Assembly (NCBI GenBank): GCA_013399855.1
Contig: VXAY01002371.1
Location: 2,502,379 to 2,566,378, forward strand
Source of the DNA: Oxyruncus cristatus
Taxonomy: Eukaryota; Chordata; Aves; Passeriformes; Cotingidae
Reading direction: 5' to 3'
DNA length: 64,000 nt
Each line of letters begins with the position of its first letter. Positions within the stretch are counted from its first letter, which is position 1. Below are positions 51,601-64,000 of this stretch, one piece after another. The position numbers and the translations under genes are program-made. The notes beneath the pieces were generated by a model, which had not been told where the DNA came from, searched no databases, and saw only the letters and a program-made list of their open reading frames with translations.

Positions 51601-52243
51601 ACTTTTCTAGTGGTTAATCTTGGCTTTATATACTTTAGAACATTTTGACTTCATGTAAATTTGAATTTTCCTTTGGCAAATCAAAAGTACTGTAACAGAG
51701 GAATGCAAGTCCACCTAATTTCTTCATGAGTCTCATTTGAAGTTTTTTGGATGTATAGGAATACATGGATACTCCATAACTATGGTGTGATCCTGTCAAT
51801 CAGAGGAAGGGAACATTAAACATTCATGACTACTGAAAGGCAATTTCCTTCAATTGTTCATCATGCCTCCATTCTTAACCTTCCCCATAGGATTTCCTCT
51901 TGTTCTAAACTTCAGAAAAGGGGTTTTTTTTGCTAGGTTTTTTTTATGGTACTAGTAAACTGATGAAGGGGGCAATAATTGTCGAATATTGGTTGTTTTA
52001 TTGATTCAGTTATGCCTATGGTGGGAGTCAGAAAGCAGACATTTGCCTAGGAAAATGAAAAAAAGCATTTTTTATCTGTTAATCTATCCAACAAATACAG
52101 TCATGAAAATTAGGCAGTATGCTCCCAGTCAACCTAACTAAATCAAACCAAAATGGTATCTGTGATGGCATATGATTCCTCAAGACTGTTTTTTCATTAC
52201 TAGCCTCATAGACCAGATATAGATCTGGAAACAATAATTAAGT
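48621..52243. other. Intergenic stretch, nothing coding recognised
   Basis: Contains the T-rich tract at 49381-49502 and a locally G-rich patch (about 50720-50840). No exon or RNA gene was recognised. Confidence 0.55.
49381..49502. repeat. T-rich (GTTT)n low-complexity tract
   Basis: GTTTT and GTTT units alternate with T-runs and a short GTGTGTGTG segment. It is the strand-complement style of the tract at 35916-36082. Frames through it are artefacts. Confidence 0.92.
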
Positions 52244-52732
52244 AATCATAAAATCATAGAATCAACAGTGTTGGAAAAGACCTCCAAGATCATCAAGTCC
52301 AACCCTTGATACAACACCGTAGTGGTTACTAGACCATGGCACTAAGTGCCACATCCAATCTCATCTTAAAAACCTCCTGGGACGGTGAATCCATCACCTC
52401 TCTGGGCAGCCTGTTCCAATGTCTGATTGCTCTCTCTGTAAAAAAATTCTTCCTAAAATGAAATTATAGAGTTTTCAATACTCAGGGATGCAAACAGGGC
52501 CATCAAGGGCTGGTGATTTTGAGACATCTGCCAGCTGCTTGTAGAAAAATTGATCACCCTCATCATCCTGGTTGGGTGGTCTATAACAGACTCCCGCCAG
52601 GATGTCAGCCTTGTTGGCCTTCCCCCTGATTCTGATCCACAAGCACTCAACCTTATTGTTACTGACTTCAAGTTCTACAGAGTCAAGAGACTCTCTAACC
52701 TATAGAGCCACCCCTCCTCCTCCAGGCATAAT
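52244..52732 (-). mobile_element. CR1 LINE: endonuclease fragment fused to a 3' end
   Basis: The left part (52244-52455) is a normal inverted CR1 3' end (ATCATAGAATC tail, then the HWNRLPREVM-type C-terminus). The right part (about 52497-52732) reads on the minus strand as CR1 AP-endonuclease: SLDSVELEVSNNKVECLWIR, then GVCYRPPNQDDEGDQFF. YRPP is the hallmark of this domain. All of the reverse transcriptase is missing between them, and about 40 bp at the junction match neither side. It is a deleted, non-functional copy. Confidence 0.88.
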
Positions 52733-55700
52733 ACCTTAGAGTGGGAAAAATCCAGTTATAAAGTGGCTCTGAATTATTTTATTTCTTTTTAGTCTTGATA
52801 TCTATAGAGGAAGCTTTGGAAACAGCCTCAATAGAAACAAATGGAGAGTAAAGATTTTGTTCTTTACAAGGAAAATATTTCAGATATCCAGGAGATATAA
52901 ATGCCCTCTAAATGCTTATCTGCCCATTCCAACATATTACATTATCTTATTATGTTTAGGGATATTTTCATCATCAAAAATGTATTTGGATTAGGCACTT
53001 GTCTAACACATATAATGAAATAACTGCAGGGAACTGTTTCACTAAAATGTATATAAAAATGGGTCTCATACCTTGAAACAAGTGGGAGATGTTTCTTCGT
53101 TAGACTATGTGAAAAAATGAAGACCATGTCAATTTTAAGCCTTAGTTTACATTTCAGCAAAAGGATTACAGATGACAGGCTTTTCCCACCCGCAGGCAGC
53201 AACAGTTCAGAGGCACTGAACATCCACACAGGTTCACTGATGCAGAATTCTGCATACAAATAATAGTGCACAGGAATATTTTTTTCCTTGTAGTAAGGGA
53301 ATGCTGCAGGATAAGTCAAGTCCATTAAATTCCATGTGACACAACTTGGGACAAATACAATTCTACTTCTAAACAGTTCATGCATTGTGGACATGTGGTC
53401 ACACCAGCAAACTCATATCTGTGAAAGAGAAGTGTCTCTCAGTGTGAACAAATACAGCTACATCTGTGAACATTATTTTTCAGGAAGTTGTAAGTTTCAG
53501 ACCATCCTAGAGAGTGGAAAAATGGATTACGTTTCATCAAACCTTTTTAACAGCAGATAGAACAGAATACAACAGCATGACATGATTTTTTTCTTATCCA
53601 ATACTGGTAGCTGGATGAAAAATTTGCAGCTCAACTGTAGAACTCCAGCAGCTACTACAAAAGTGTTCAAATACAATTTTGTTATCATACTGAATTGTGT
53701 TTGGGTGTTGTTTCTTTCTGTCCCCTTACTTGGTCCCTTTCTTAGTGTAGAAAAAAATAGGATGGTGATCTGAATTAAAGTTATGAGTTTACTGAATGTC
53801 ATGCTTCAGCACTGCAGGTCTCAGAACTTTCAGGTGAGCAGAAGTGGATAGAAAGACTCTGAGGTCTTGCTCAGAAGGTGGAAGGCAAGGAAATGTTGTA
53901 CCGTAAGAACATTATGGCAAATCACTTTCCTAGATTGTAAATTTGTGTAATACTGGCAAATTTGTCCTTTGGATAAACATTTTCCACACTGAAAAACATA
54001 TTGGTGGATTTCATTTTCATCTGCTGAATGGGAAATGGTTCACAGGATGCATTTGTACAGAGAAAGATGCATTTGAACAGAGAAAGAAGAGGGATTTTTT
54101 GACATGCTGACTCCAGTTCTCTGCCCCCATGAGGAATCATGTCACTTAATCTTCTCTAGTAATTGATCTGTATTTATTCCTCCATTTTACCCAATTAATT
54201 CCATGTGAGAAAAGAAAACTTAGATAATGACAGTACCTGTTTTTCTTCTCTTCGGGCGTGGTTACCCACAACTGAGTTTCCTGATAAAATACAAGTTCAA
54301 GTTTGGGGTTTTCAATTTAGAGTCCAAATTGCCAGTGTCATGTAGGCTGCTGCAAAATACCAAGCAATCTGCTAGATACAAAACAGTGAGAGAGGAAGGC
54401 CCTAACTTTCTGTTTGGCTCAAATAGCTCATCTTTGCTCCCTCCCTCTTTCACCTCCTTGTGTCCCCAGGAATGACACCCATTACTGTGTTGTGCAGCTG
54501 CACCCCCACAAGCTCCATCATGCCAGCTCTCAGCACCATGCTCCCTAACTATCCCTTGGCTGTGGGAATATAGTACCAAGATGCTAAAACTGTCTTTTTC
54601 CCACCTGACTCACCACTACTGCTTCCAGCAAGACCCACTGCCTGGAAGTGATTTTGAGATGTGTATTATTTGAGATACATAAACCTGGATCAAAAATACT
54701 TTTTTTTTCCTGTTTGGCTTTAACTAATGGAGAAATGCAGTAACATAAAATATACTTTGCTGTGTAGCCCCTCTTAAATCACTCCCCCTTGCTTTTCCAC
54801 GCATACATAAATACACACAGTCTTCAATATCACAAATACCATATAAAAGATCAGAGTTCTGAGTTGAATATTGGATCTAAAAACATTGCATGTGTTCCAG
54901 TAAGCACAAAGTATATTCACATACTGCACAATTAACTGTCTTCTCAATCAGGTAATAGTACATAATTAGCAATTAGGGATCTACTTTTTATGTTATGTCC
55001 TTGGGATTTCACACCTCCCAAAAATATCGAATCTCTGAAATTCTCATGTAATTCCTACCCATGATTCTTTCACTGAAAACTCTGGAGAAAAGTCATTAAC
55101 TAATACACTCCTGGAAACTAATGTCTTTTCTAAGATGGTGATGTTACTGCAGCCATGTTTCTTTTCATTCATAGCATGTATATGATATTGAAAGTTGTAT
55201 TCTGATTGAGCCAGCACGTGGCAGCAGGCTATTTAACCTACAGCAGGTAAACTGAAGAAATTTGCTGTCTGAAATTGAAGTGAGCCATTAAAGGCAGCAA
55301 ATTCAAGCTGTGTCTTTTCTGTCTTTTGTCACATTATGGTCAGCATAAAGCATCGATAGTTTGATGGTAGACAGGAACATTTTTCGTCACTGGTCAGAGA
55401 AAAAATATTCCTGAGTTTTTCTTCATGCATCCGGAGAGCTGTAAAACTAACCAAGGACAAATATGAGGCTGCTGAAATATGAAACAATTAAAGGAAATCC
55501 CAGTCTAAATCATAATCTCCAGATGGAAAGTTTAAGGAAAAAAAAAAAAAAGAAAAGGTTTTGCTGGGTGCTCAGTATAGTCTTTTTAATTTTCTATTTT
55601 TTTCAGTGAACTCTGCTTCCATTTAAAATAAAAAGATTTTGTGGGTTCATGCATGAGAATTCAGTATGCATACCTTTCCTCAGGAACTGCAGTAACAGTA

Positions 55701-56702
55701 AACAACTGAGTTTTCAGGAAATTGTTATAAAATTTTGACATGGTATTCCTTCTTCATTCCGATTACAGTGGTATGGCCCTTCTCTCTGGCAGTGATTGAC
55801 AATAGTAAGGATCTGGGTTCAATTTGTAGGACTTAGTGATCATGCTCAAGCATCATTCCTTTGAGCTCTGGCCAGCTCAAAAATGTCTTCAACTTAATCA
55901 ATATCCATGCACTCAGTAAATTAACTCTACGGATCACTCCACTCTAAGTGTTTTGTTAAACAGAAAATATTTAGCCAATCAGGGCTGTACTGGGAGGGCA
56001 AAGAAAAATAGAAGAATCCTAATATATCATTGGAGAGAGCATAAATGCCTCAGAGAAAGCAGCTGCCCCCCTCAGAGCAGGCTGGCAATGGTGCTGTTTC
56101 CTTCCTCCATGGCTACACATGTGCCAGGAAGCAGGTGACTATTCACCTGCCAGCACTACTTTGTGTACCTATTGTTTGGTTGCCTGTGTTTTTTCCAGTA
56201 CACGATGGCACCCATCACATTTGTTTTCCCTGAAAGTTCTTCCCTTTCTTCAGGGTTAGGGCTAGTGCTGCTGTAAATTTAATGCACCTCCCCTAGTTAA
56301 ATCAACACATTCAAAACCTGTAAAGAAAGAATCCAATTCCTCTGTTCAAGAAGTAAAAGACTGCTCACTTTATTGGAATTGGACTCATATCAGCAACATA
56401 TTTGACAACTCGACATTTACATAACCCTGTCTCCCATCAGTCAGAAGTGATGGTGGGTTATATTTGCCAGTATAATAAATGATGATGAGCATTTTTACCA
56501 TGAGGGTACCTTGAATTATGATGATTTTATTTTCAGGAAAAGATACTTCTCAATAGAGAAAAATGAAAGAACTAATGGGGTTACCAAGAAAATATATTCC
56601 TACAATGCTCAGAAACAAAATTAACAGAAACAAAATTAGTTTAATACTTAAAATAATTAATTAAAAATAGTTTATGATTTATCAACCTGCTTTAGCTTTT
56701 TG
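52733..56702. other. Intergenic stretch, nothing recognised
   Basis: AT-rich unique sequence with the 20-bp tandem at 54046. Open frames of 60-150 codons (the longest at 52942-53394, minus) show no recognisable domains. Confidence 0.55.
54046..54085. repeat. Tandem duplication of 20 bp
   Basis: GATGCATTTGTACAGAGAAA is followed directly by GATGCATTTGAACAGAGAAA, a two-copy tandem with one difference. Confidence 0.93.
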
Positions 56703-56880
56703 ATGAAGAAGATTCCACAGTTTGCCCAGAGAAGCTGTGATGCCCTGGAAGTGTTCTAGGCCTGATTGGATGTGACTTTGAGCTACCTGGTCTAGTGGAA
56801 GGTTCCAACCCTGCTGTGGCAGAGGGATTGGAACTAGATGATCTTTAAAGTCCCTTCAAGCCCAAACCATTCTATGATTG
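56703..56880 (+). mobile_element. CR1 LINE, short 3' end
   Basis: The plus strand carries the ORF2 C-terminus and 3' UTR in order: TTTGCCCAGAGAAGCTGTGA, CTACCTGGTCTAGTGGAAGG with the ORF2 TAG stop, GATGATCTTTAAAGTCCCTT and the tail AACCATTCTATGATTGTAT. It is strongly 5'-truncated, under 200 bp. Confidence 0.93.
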
Positions 56881-57751
56881 TATCTCAGGATTTGATACAC
56901 TGTATCCATTTCACTTAAGTTCTGTTGCACAAACTGGCAATCCTTCCTTTTTCTTGCAAGAGTAAACAGGGGAAAGAGGCTTTGAAACTGATCTCAGAAA
57001 CCTTCTTCTTAGCAAGTCATTATAAACCCACATCATCTTGATTCACTTAAAACTTTATTTGCTACAACTTGCTGATAGGCATTATGGGTGTATGGCCCAG
57101 GTAAGACTTTTGGTGGTCCAGCTTCTCTGCTCGCAGTTGCCCATATCATTTGTTTGTTTCTGAGGAAAATGAGAGAACTCCCATCTTAGAATACCCTGTC
57201 TATATAGGAACTGTCATATTTCTCAGTGCTGCTGACTTCCTCACAGAGCATTAAGGTTCATATTTCATACACTTGATTATATGTAAGATGTAATTATCTG
57301 CACAGGTGCTCGTGTTTGAACTCAGATGCTTTTCAACTTATTAAGGTCAGTTTTTAATTCATTTTTACAATGTCCATCTCAATAGATGCATTCAATAAAT
57401 TAAAATCACTTAATTTCCTCATTTTATAGTTTACCATAATTCAGTATTATTGTATTTTCATATACTCTTAGAACACAAATCTAACCCTAATCATATAATT
57501 ATTTAATTTTCATGTTTTTATTATCTACTCTGGTGTCTCTGTCCCAGCCAAACTAAATAATCCCAGCATCTCTCATCAAGTTGTATCTTGTTGACAAACA
57601 TATGAAAATCAGGTCTTTTTCATTTAAGTGTTTAACTCAGTATTTGGATATGTAATTTTTAAGCACAAGCTTTGAAAGCCATCAGCCTTATATCAACCAT
57701 CAGGGTATCTTTATTCAGTATTTTTTTAAGTCTGTTTCATGCAAAAAAGTC

Positions 57752-57777
57752 CCAAACAAAACAAAACAAAACAAAAT
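57752..57777. repeat. Simple repeat (AAAAC)n
   Basis: Five consecutive units of CAAAA. Confidence 0.88.
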
Positions 57778-59141
57778 CCAGCATCAAAATTATGCCACGT
57801 CCAAATCTTAAGATTGAAATATTCCTAAATTTAGGGAGTTCTAGATATTCATTGTGAAAAATAAATGTAGTCAATTCCATTTTGTAGGGGTTTTTTTATA
57901 AAGGGCAAGAAAACCCTCATACAACTCTTCAAAGAACAGAGGTACATTCACAGCACATTATTTACAGACATCCATTATCTGAAATATTTTTGAGAGGAAA
58001 ATAGTTAAAACTCAGTTCTACAGAATTTATCACATATATTTTATTGATCCCCATACATTTTCCATTAATTCTGGCTCTTTGTCATTAAATATCTTGGCTA
58101 TTTTCTTTTGTAGGGGTGCTATTATTGCTATATGTTATATATAGCAGCAGTACCTACAATTACATCAGGGAATTAACACTGCATTATATTAAACCTGTCC
58201 AAATAAGTAGCTCAAAGGCTGTTTGTGTTCCAGGGAACTCATATTTTAGAATGGGTGTGGAAAGGAAAAAAAATTACAGTTATGCTGTCAGGCCCAGCTA
58301 GTTCCTCACCAGCTGAGGAAAAATGGTGAATACTTAAGAATCCTCACACCCTAAATTAAAATCCTGATGAATTGGTGTTTATTAAAAGCCTCTCGATAAA
58401 TTTCTTTCTTATTGAAAATTCCTACCAAATACAAATGCTTTTGGATGTTTAAGGAAGGTCTTCAACATAGAAAATCCTAAAAGGAAAGAGAAAGGAATTT
58501 TCATCTCTCTATCTCTGGACCTTTCGGGGGTTGAAAAAGTTTCAGAGAAGGAGGTGATTTGGTATTGTTCTGAGGCAGTTTGCTCTGGCTGAGGAAATGA
58601 CGAGAAGGAAACTACTTCCCCGTCTCGGGAACCATGTGGTGTTCCAAGATAAGGCAAGGACTTACTAATTCGAGTCCACAAGCAGGAAATGTGATACATC
58701 CATTTCCTTTCAGGCAAACAACACTGTTCTGTGGCAGCACAAAAGCTTTGCTTCTGGTGCAAAATCTCAAACCTTCAGAAAACTATTGCTCCTCTGTGGA
58801 CATACCGTTCTTCTATATTTACTATTTGGATGTTATGGATAGAAACAGTACAAACCCTCCAAATGATAACACATTGCCATCAAAATTTTGGGGTAAGGAT
58901 TTTTTTATTTCCTAGAATATTGTTAAAGTACATGCTGATATTTGTTGGTGATTGCCTTAAAAATACCTCCAGACACTTTCAAGCCTCATGTTGGATACAA
59001 AAATTAATGAATAGATTTTGTATGTCTTGCAGTGAAAAGATTGTTTTCCAAATGTTTCTTTGATGAAGTTTTATCATGTCTTTAAACTAATCAAGACAGC
59101 AGGAGGTGCCAGGGCAGAATTGATTGTTTCACAGAGTTCAT

Positions 59142-59180
59142 TACTGAAGTCAGTTGAAAAGGTTTCTATTGACTTCAGTA
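59142..59180. repeat. 39-nt near-perfect hairpin
   Basis: The arms TACTGAAGTCA (59142-59152) and TGACTTCAGTA (59170-59180) are exact reverse complements. The interior adds a G-T wobble, a T-A pair, one mismatch and a four-base GAAA/TTTC stem around the loop AGG. Confidence 0.93.
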
Positions 59181-62100
59181 TGTTTCAGATCAGGTAGACA
59201 TTCTCAACTGCTTAATGGATGTACCTACACAGCAGACATGATCTGTTTCATCTTCTAATGAAAAAGAGATAACAAAAACTAAACATGTTGCAACCTTTGG
59301 AATAAAGCCTTGTTCCTCCAAAATAAAAAGTTATTTGTAGTTTGTTGTGGTGCCTCCTGCTCAGGTTTTCCTTATTTTTTCCTCAGTGTATATTTTGATT
59401 ATTATCTATTATGACTGTTTTCTTTCACCTAAATCTGGGAATGGTTCATTAACCGAAATATATAGTGTGAGGTGGAAGTATATGTTATACTGACATTCCC
59501 TCAAGGTAATTACATTAATTGACTTGATCCTAAAGGATTCTCTGCTTCTGCTCTGGCAACTCTTTCCCTCCAGAAAGCTCTATTGTTTGCTACATTTAAC
59601 ATTAACATGTATTAGCATTTGCATTAGTGAATCATATGATCCAGTTTTGTCTATTATATTATTGTTATTGACGATGATCCCTCCAAGAATCTGAGCACTA
59701 TGTAAAACTAAAAATGAGTTATCAAATTAGGACTTTGGTTGCATAGAAGTGCCCCAGGAAAAGATTGGGAAAAAAATACAAGAGGATGGAAAGAGGTTCT
59801 TTTTTTTTTTCTTAGCATAAGGAACAAGAATCTGCTGAGTGCCATCTATGCTTCCTGCAGTGACACAAATATTTTCCTACTGAGAGACCATGAGTAACTC
59901 ACTTAATTTTTGTGTCTTGGGCTAAAGAGTAGGGTAATGATACTTGACATCTTTGATAAATACTTACAAATTAACTGAGGAAAAATTACAGTTATTACTG
60001 TCTCAGGATCTCTTGTTGTCTGGAGGTTGTCTGCTGGACTCTGAAGAACAACAATCAATTTTGTAGAGTGGAGATAGATGTAATTCTAAAATGGCACTTT
60101 CAGAGCAAAAATTTGCTGCATTTGACAACACAGAGCAGGACATGCAAGAGCTGCCTTATTGCTGAAAGGGCCAGCACCTCCTTTCATTATCATTGCCCAT
60201 CTGGCTCGCCAGAGAGTGACACAGCACCCAGTGCTGATCACATCCTTTTTGCTCTGACAGCAGATGAACCTCAGAGCTAGGATTTTTGTGAGGAGCTTTC
60301 ATGATCCTTTGAAGGGAAGATGCCTCTTAGATTTTTCATATTTTTCTGATAGATTTTAGAAGAGTGAATAGCGTTTCCTCTTCCTTTCCTGTAGGTGTAT
60401 CATATATGGTAGACTAGGAAGGATCACTGTATAGCCTCTGTCAGAGGACAGTGAAGACAACTGACACAAGCTCACTGCGTGGAGACTTCACTTAAAATTA
60501 TAGAAGTGCATTTTCTGACATCCTGGAAATACATGGGTTGAGGTAAAAAGAAAACTACACATAATAGATATAAATAAAATTTGTCTCTTTATTAAATGAC
60601 AGTGCAGTTCTTGAACCAGTGATTTTTTAGGATTTGGCTGTGAGTGTTACTACCTTACCAAGATGCAGATGTGTGACTTCTTAGCATTTTCCACGGACTC
60701 AGACGAAGTGTAAACTCCAACATGTGTGCAAAGGTTTGCTGAGAGGGATTATGTTTGTGAGAAAAAAAATCAGTGCTGTAAAAATAGACAAAGCAACTAT
60801 TCATAATGATATTTAATCTCTTAAATTTTTATAAATCATCAATTGTCCAAAAACTAATTCCCTGTGCTGGAAAATATACAGGCATCCTGTTTTCTAAAGC
60901 TGCCTAGTTTCCAGTGGTATCTTCACACAGTAGCATCTTAAAAGTGACTTTAAGAATTTTGGAACAATGAGCAAACTGTCGTCCGCTTATTTATGTGTGA
61001 CCACATACAAATCTTACAATTGTTCCAGGCTAGTGGAAGTAGGCATGAATAAAGCTGTGTAGATCAAACCAAGATATAAACAGCTCTATATAAGTCATTC
61101 TGTGTGAGTTGGCTAAGTAGTATAGACCCTCTCTCTGTACTCATGCAGAGACCTTAACAAATGATAACATTAAAAAAAATTAGTACACTTTTTTTTGCAA
61201 GCTCTCTATGCAATCAGTGACAGACTGGAGAGTCAATAACATGCTTAGCTGTAGATCTTGCAGGAATTCTTCTTTGAATTCAGATGTCACCATCATCAAT
61301 CTTTAGTATTTTTGGAATGATAAATTATGCAGTGGAGGAAAACAGAAGAAGCAAAAGAATAGTTTTCCTGGCCTATAATTGATTCTGCTTGGAAAAAAAA
61401 AAAAATAAAAAAGAATATTAAACTCCTCTTCTGGTTTAAATTCATGAGTTTTATGATAGAACTCCTGGCCCTGTCAGCAAATATCTTCTGTGTGATATGT
61501 CATAAGTACAAAATTGGAATCCTGATTCTCATTTTGGTAGAGCCGTTCCATACTACAGATGTTGCATGAAGTCTTTGTAGATATACAAGCCTGTTTCAGA
61601 TCAGTTGTCTGAGCTACTGCAAGGTTGCAGGAGTTCATTTCTTTCAGGTTTCAGCTTTTGTGAAGCTATGTAACTGCTGGTCACCCTCCTTTCAGTGGGA
61701 ATCCATAGTATGGTACTTTGAGAGAGATAAGAAGAGAAGCACTTAAAGCCAGTCTCTTCTGAACTTCACTGCTGTTGATATCACATGGAACTGTAGACAG
61801 AGAGTCTGGATTATAATTTTTATTGCTAGTTTCAAAAGAAGGTTTAACAATAGCTGAGTGAGAAATTACAGTTTGATACCCATTCATCAACTAATAATCT
61901 CACTTTTTACTGTTTTAATGTCGTCTTTATTGAGTTATTTTTGATTTATAAGGTAACAGTAGGAGCAAAGATGTTTCCATTTAAACCCGGAATGCATTTC
62001 TTCTAGTTCCTAAAAGCATTTTCAGTTGCACACAAGTAAATACAGTAAATGTTTTCAAGACAATCCTGTTTCTTCAGTGTAAATAATAATATAATTTCTG

Positions 62101-63825
62101 ATCAGGAAATTCAATTTAAATGGTAAATTTGATCAATGAGACAGCAGCAGGGAGAAAAAGTGTAAGCATATTTTAATCAACACAAATTTAGATCCCCAGA
62201 CTAGTCTTAGATCCCTTCAGCCTAGTTTTACTCAGATGCCTATTTAAAAATGAAACATTAGAATTTAATACCTTAAAAACAATTTTTCTTTTCTTCAATC
62301 AGAATCCAGGGTGTTATTCGTTTGGTGTGAAGAAATAATGCCATATATCAACTGACTTCCAGCATTGCAAACTGGTTAGCACGTATTATAAGCATTATCA
62401 TTTGGATTTATAAGCTACAAAGGCACCCATGTTTTTGAATATGTCAAATTTTGCCTTGTCCCACCCTCAACCCACTGGTCTTCTCCACATTAAAATGTGT
62501 CTGTTTGTTTGAAAGAAATCAAACTTCATACTCTGCTGGAAATGATGGTCATTATGGATGAGCATATTCTAATGTCTGATGCTGTGTTTAGCATGTTACT
62601 GGTACAGCAATAATCATGGTTAAGGGCTTTGTGTTAAGGACTCTTCATGAACTGGAATAATACTTGTGAAGGACAGCACTGATGCAATCAGTAACACAGC
62701 TGTCAGACACTGCAAAGCCCAACCTAGACAGCCATGGGACCCGATTTCTCTTCTGGGATCTTTCAAGGGTAGCAGTCATGGAAAAGTAGAAGCACAAGCA
62801 ACAGATCCAGTCTGGTTCTTTGCAAGTGAGAAAAGTAGCATTTGTGCTGGCCTGTGTGGTGATCAGGTTAAGCCTGTTGGCTCTGGTGTCTGTGTCAGCA
62901 CATTTCCAACATACCCACTGCGTGGTCTCTCCTCGTTCCCTTTGCTCCTGTTCATACGCTTTGTACCCTTTCCATTCAAACTTTAGCAGCAACAAATAAA
63001 GACTCTAGGAGCTGCTTCAGCTGTCCTGCTGGAAATGAGGACACAGAAAGACTACAATTTGGAGCCAGCTGTGGAGCACTCGGCAGCAGATGTGGCAGTG
63101 GTTGCTTCTACCAGGCCACTTCTCTTCATAGAAGTTTGATGACTGGAAAAGACCAGTGTCTTCATACCTGAATTCCCCAGAGGGATTTCAACCTGGTTGA
63201 CCTGGAATTGCTAGTAGCTGAGAGGGCTTCATTAAGCTGAAGGTGCAATTCCTTTGCTGGTAGAAAGGAGGAAGTGAAGGTGTGACATTGAAACACTTAC
63301 AGGTGCTTTACACCACGGGAGATTTTTTGTTAGTAGAGAAAACCTTCAGGGTTGAAGTGGAAAAAAAAAGAAGCAAAACACAATAAAATTAGAGTTTTGT
63401 ATTGAGGTGCTCTATCAATCCCATGACTGTATTTCCTGAATTGCTATTTTGCTTCTCTTCCATTACATTTTCTCCCTTTTCAGATGTTCACTCTAGTGTG
63501 CGTATTATTCCTAGTATTTCAATTCATGACAATGAGACAAAAAACCAGAGTAAGGTGATTGCAGACACTGCATCAACTGGAGTTTTTACTTGCAGTTGGT
63601 CTCTTTTTTTTTGTCAATTCTCTGTTATTTGGAAAGCCCCCGTGATTTTAAAAGTGAAATACTTGGCAGCATGTCACGCATCATAAGGAGCTTATAGCAC
63701 AAGGAATAAATGTCTTTACCATTCTGCAGAGTCTTTGAGTTAGATCACTGATGCCTGCAAATAATCTCATAATCTGAAGGCCATGAGTTCGTTCCTCACA
63801 TGGGGCAAAAGCAGGCAGATCTTTG

Positions 63826-64000
63826 CCTGGTGGATGAGGGGAAGACTGTGGGTATGGTCTATCTAATTCAGCAAAGCCTTTGACACCGTCTCCCACAGCA
63901 TACTCCTGAAAAAGCTGGCAGCCCACAGCTTGGACAGGGGCACTCTGTGCTGGGTTAGGAACTGGCTGGAGGGCCGGGCCCAGAGAGTGGTGGTGAACGG
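63826..64000 (+). mobile_element. CR1 LINE, reverse-transcriptase fragment, cut by the window edge
   Basis: The sequence begins VDEGKTVGMVYL, loses two bases, then continues in a new open frame SKAFDTVSHSILLKKLAAHS and LCWVRNWLEGRAQRVVVNG to the last base. These are middle RT motifs of CR1 ORF2. The element continues to the right, so its length and 3' end are unknown. Only one frameshift in 175 bp suggests a relatively young copy. Confidence 0.92.

Larger units (their letters stand above)
56881..63825. other. Intergenic stretch, nothing coding recognised
   Basis: AT-rich unique sequence with the AAAAC repeat, the 39-nt hairpin and A-runs near 61389-61401. In human the next gene beyond the SYNE1 5' end is MYCT1, but none of its features is visible here. 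Confidence 0.55.

Noticed and set aside
52942..53394. 150-codon minus-strand open frame
   Set aside because: Low-complexity hydrophobic and His/Phe-rich content, no family resemblance, and no promoter or splice evidence.
58409..58915. Overlapping open frames on both strands (93-117 codons)
   Set aside because: No conserved motif. Opposite-strand overlap is typical of chance frames.
62645..62995. Open frames of 106-116 codons on opposite strands
   Set aside because: No recognised protein features. They lie in unique intergenic DNA.
63110..63190. Faint likeness to a CR1 3' end (GACTGGAAAAGACCAGTG)
   Set aside because: The match is a few bases only, with no tail octamers or ORF2 remnant.
1..64000. 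CRISPR arrays, tRNA or rRNA genes, bacterial operons, viral genes
   Set aside because: No regularly spaced repeats, no cloverleaf recognised, no dense coding and no viral gene order. The sequence is vertebrate nuclear DNA.

Overview
The window is AT-rich, intron-like vertebrate DNA, almost certainly from a bird. The only recognisable interspersed repeats are fragments of CR1, the dominant LINE of birds. They show the hallmark octamer tail (ATTCTRTG repeats) and pieces of the CR1 ORF2 protein. Repeat density is low, and there are no L1/Alu-like elements and no bacterial-style gene packing. Other sauropsids also carry CR1, so the bird call rests on these CR1 types together with the sparse repeat content.

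The only protein-coding gene I can support is on the minus strand. Positions 29306-29369 encode a start codon and 21 residues ending SRDIANVMQRLQ, followed by a clean splice donor in phase 1. This matches the N-terminus of nesprin-1 (SYNE1), the giant spectrin-repeat protein that links the outer nuclear membrane to actin. The window therefore shows the 5' end of SYNE1 read right to left: a CpG-island promoter at about 38.2-39.1 kb, partly hidden by a 390-bp gap; a roughly 9-kb 5'UTR intron; the first coding exon with a 203-nt leader holding three upstream ATGs; and then 29.3 kb of the next intron, with no further exon found before the window ends. The next exon should begin the first calponin-homology domain and lies outside the window, or in sequence I could not recognise.

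To the right of the CpG island (39.1-64 kb) I find no gene. This is the 5' flank of SYNE1. It holds most of the CR1 copies: an ancient one (about 41.5-41.9 kb), two internally deleted ones (42.2-43.3 and 52.2-52.7 kb), one 3'-terminal copy (47.8-48.6 kb), one short 3' end (56.7-56.9 kb) and one reverse-transcriptase fragment running off the right edge. A compositionally distinct C-rich block at about 44.2-45.1 kb may be an unclassified LTR-like repeat. In human the gene beyond the SYNE1 5' end is MYCT1, but nothing like it is visible here.

There are three assembly gaps (7952-8050, 19132-19171, 38479-38868), several A/T-rich simple repeats, two strong G-quadruplex motifs and a few notable palindromes. 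I found no convincing new biological system. The most interesting items are the leader of the SYNE1 first coding exon (uORFs and a possible 37-nt intron), the deletion-joined CR1 copies, a perfect 20-bp palindrome and a 39-nt hairpin.
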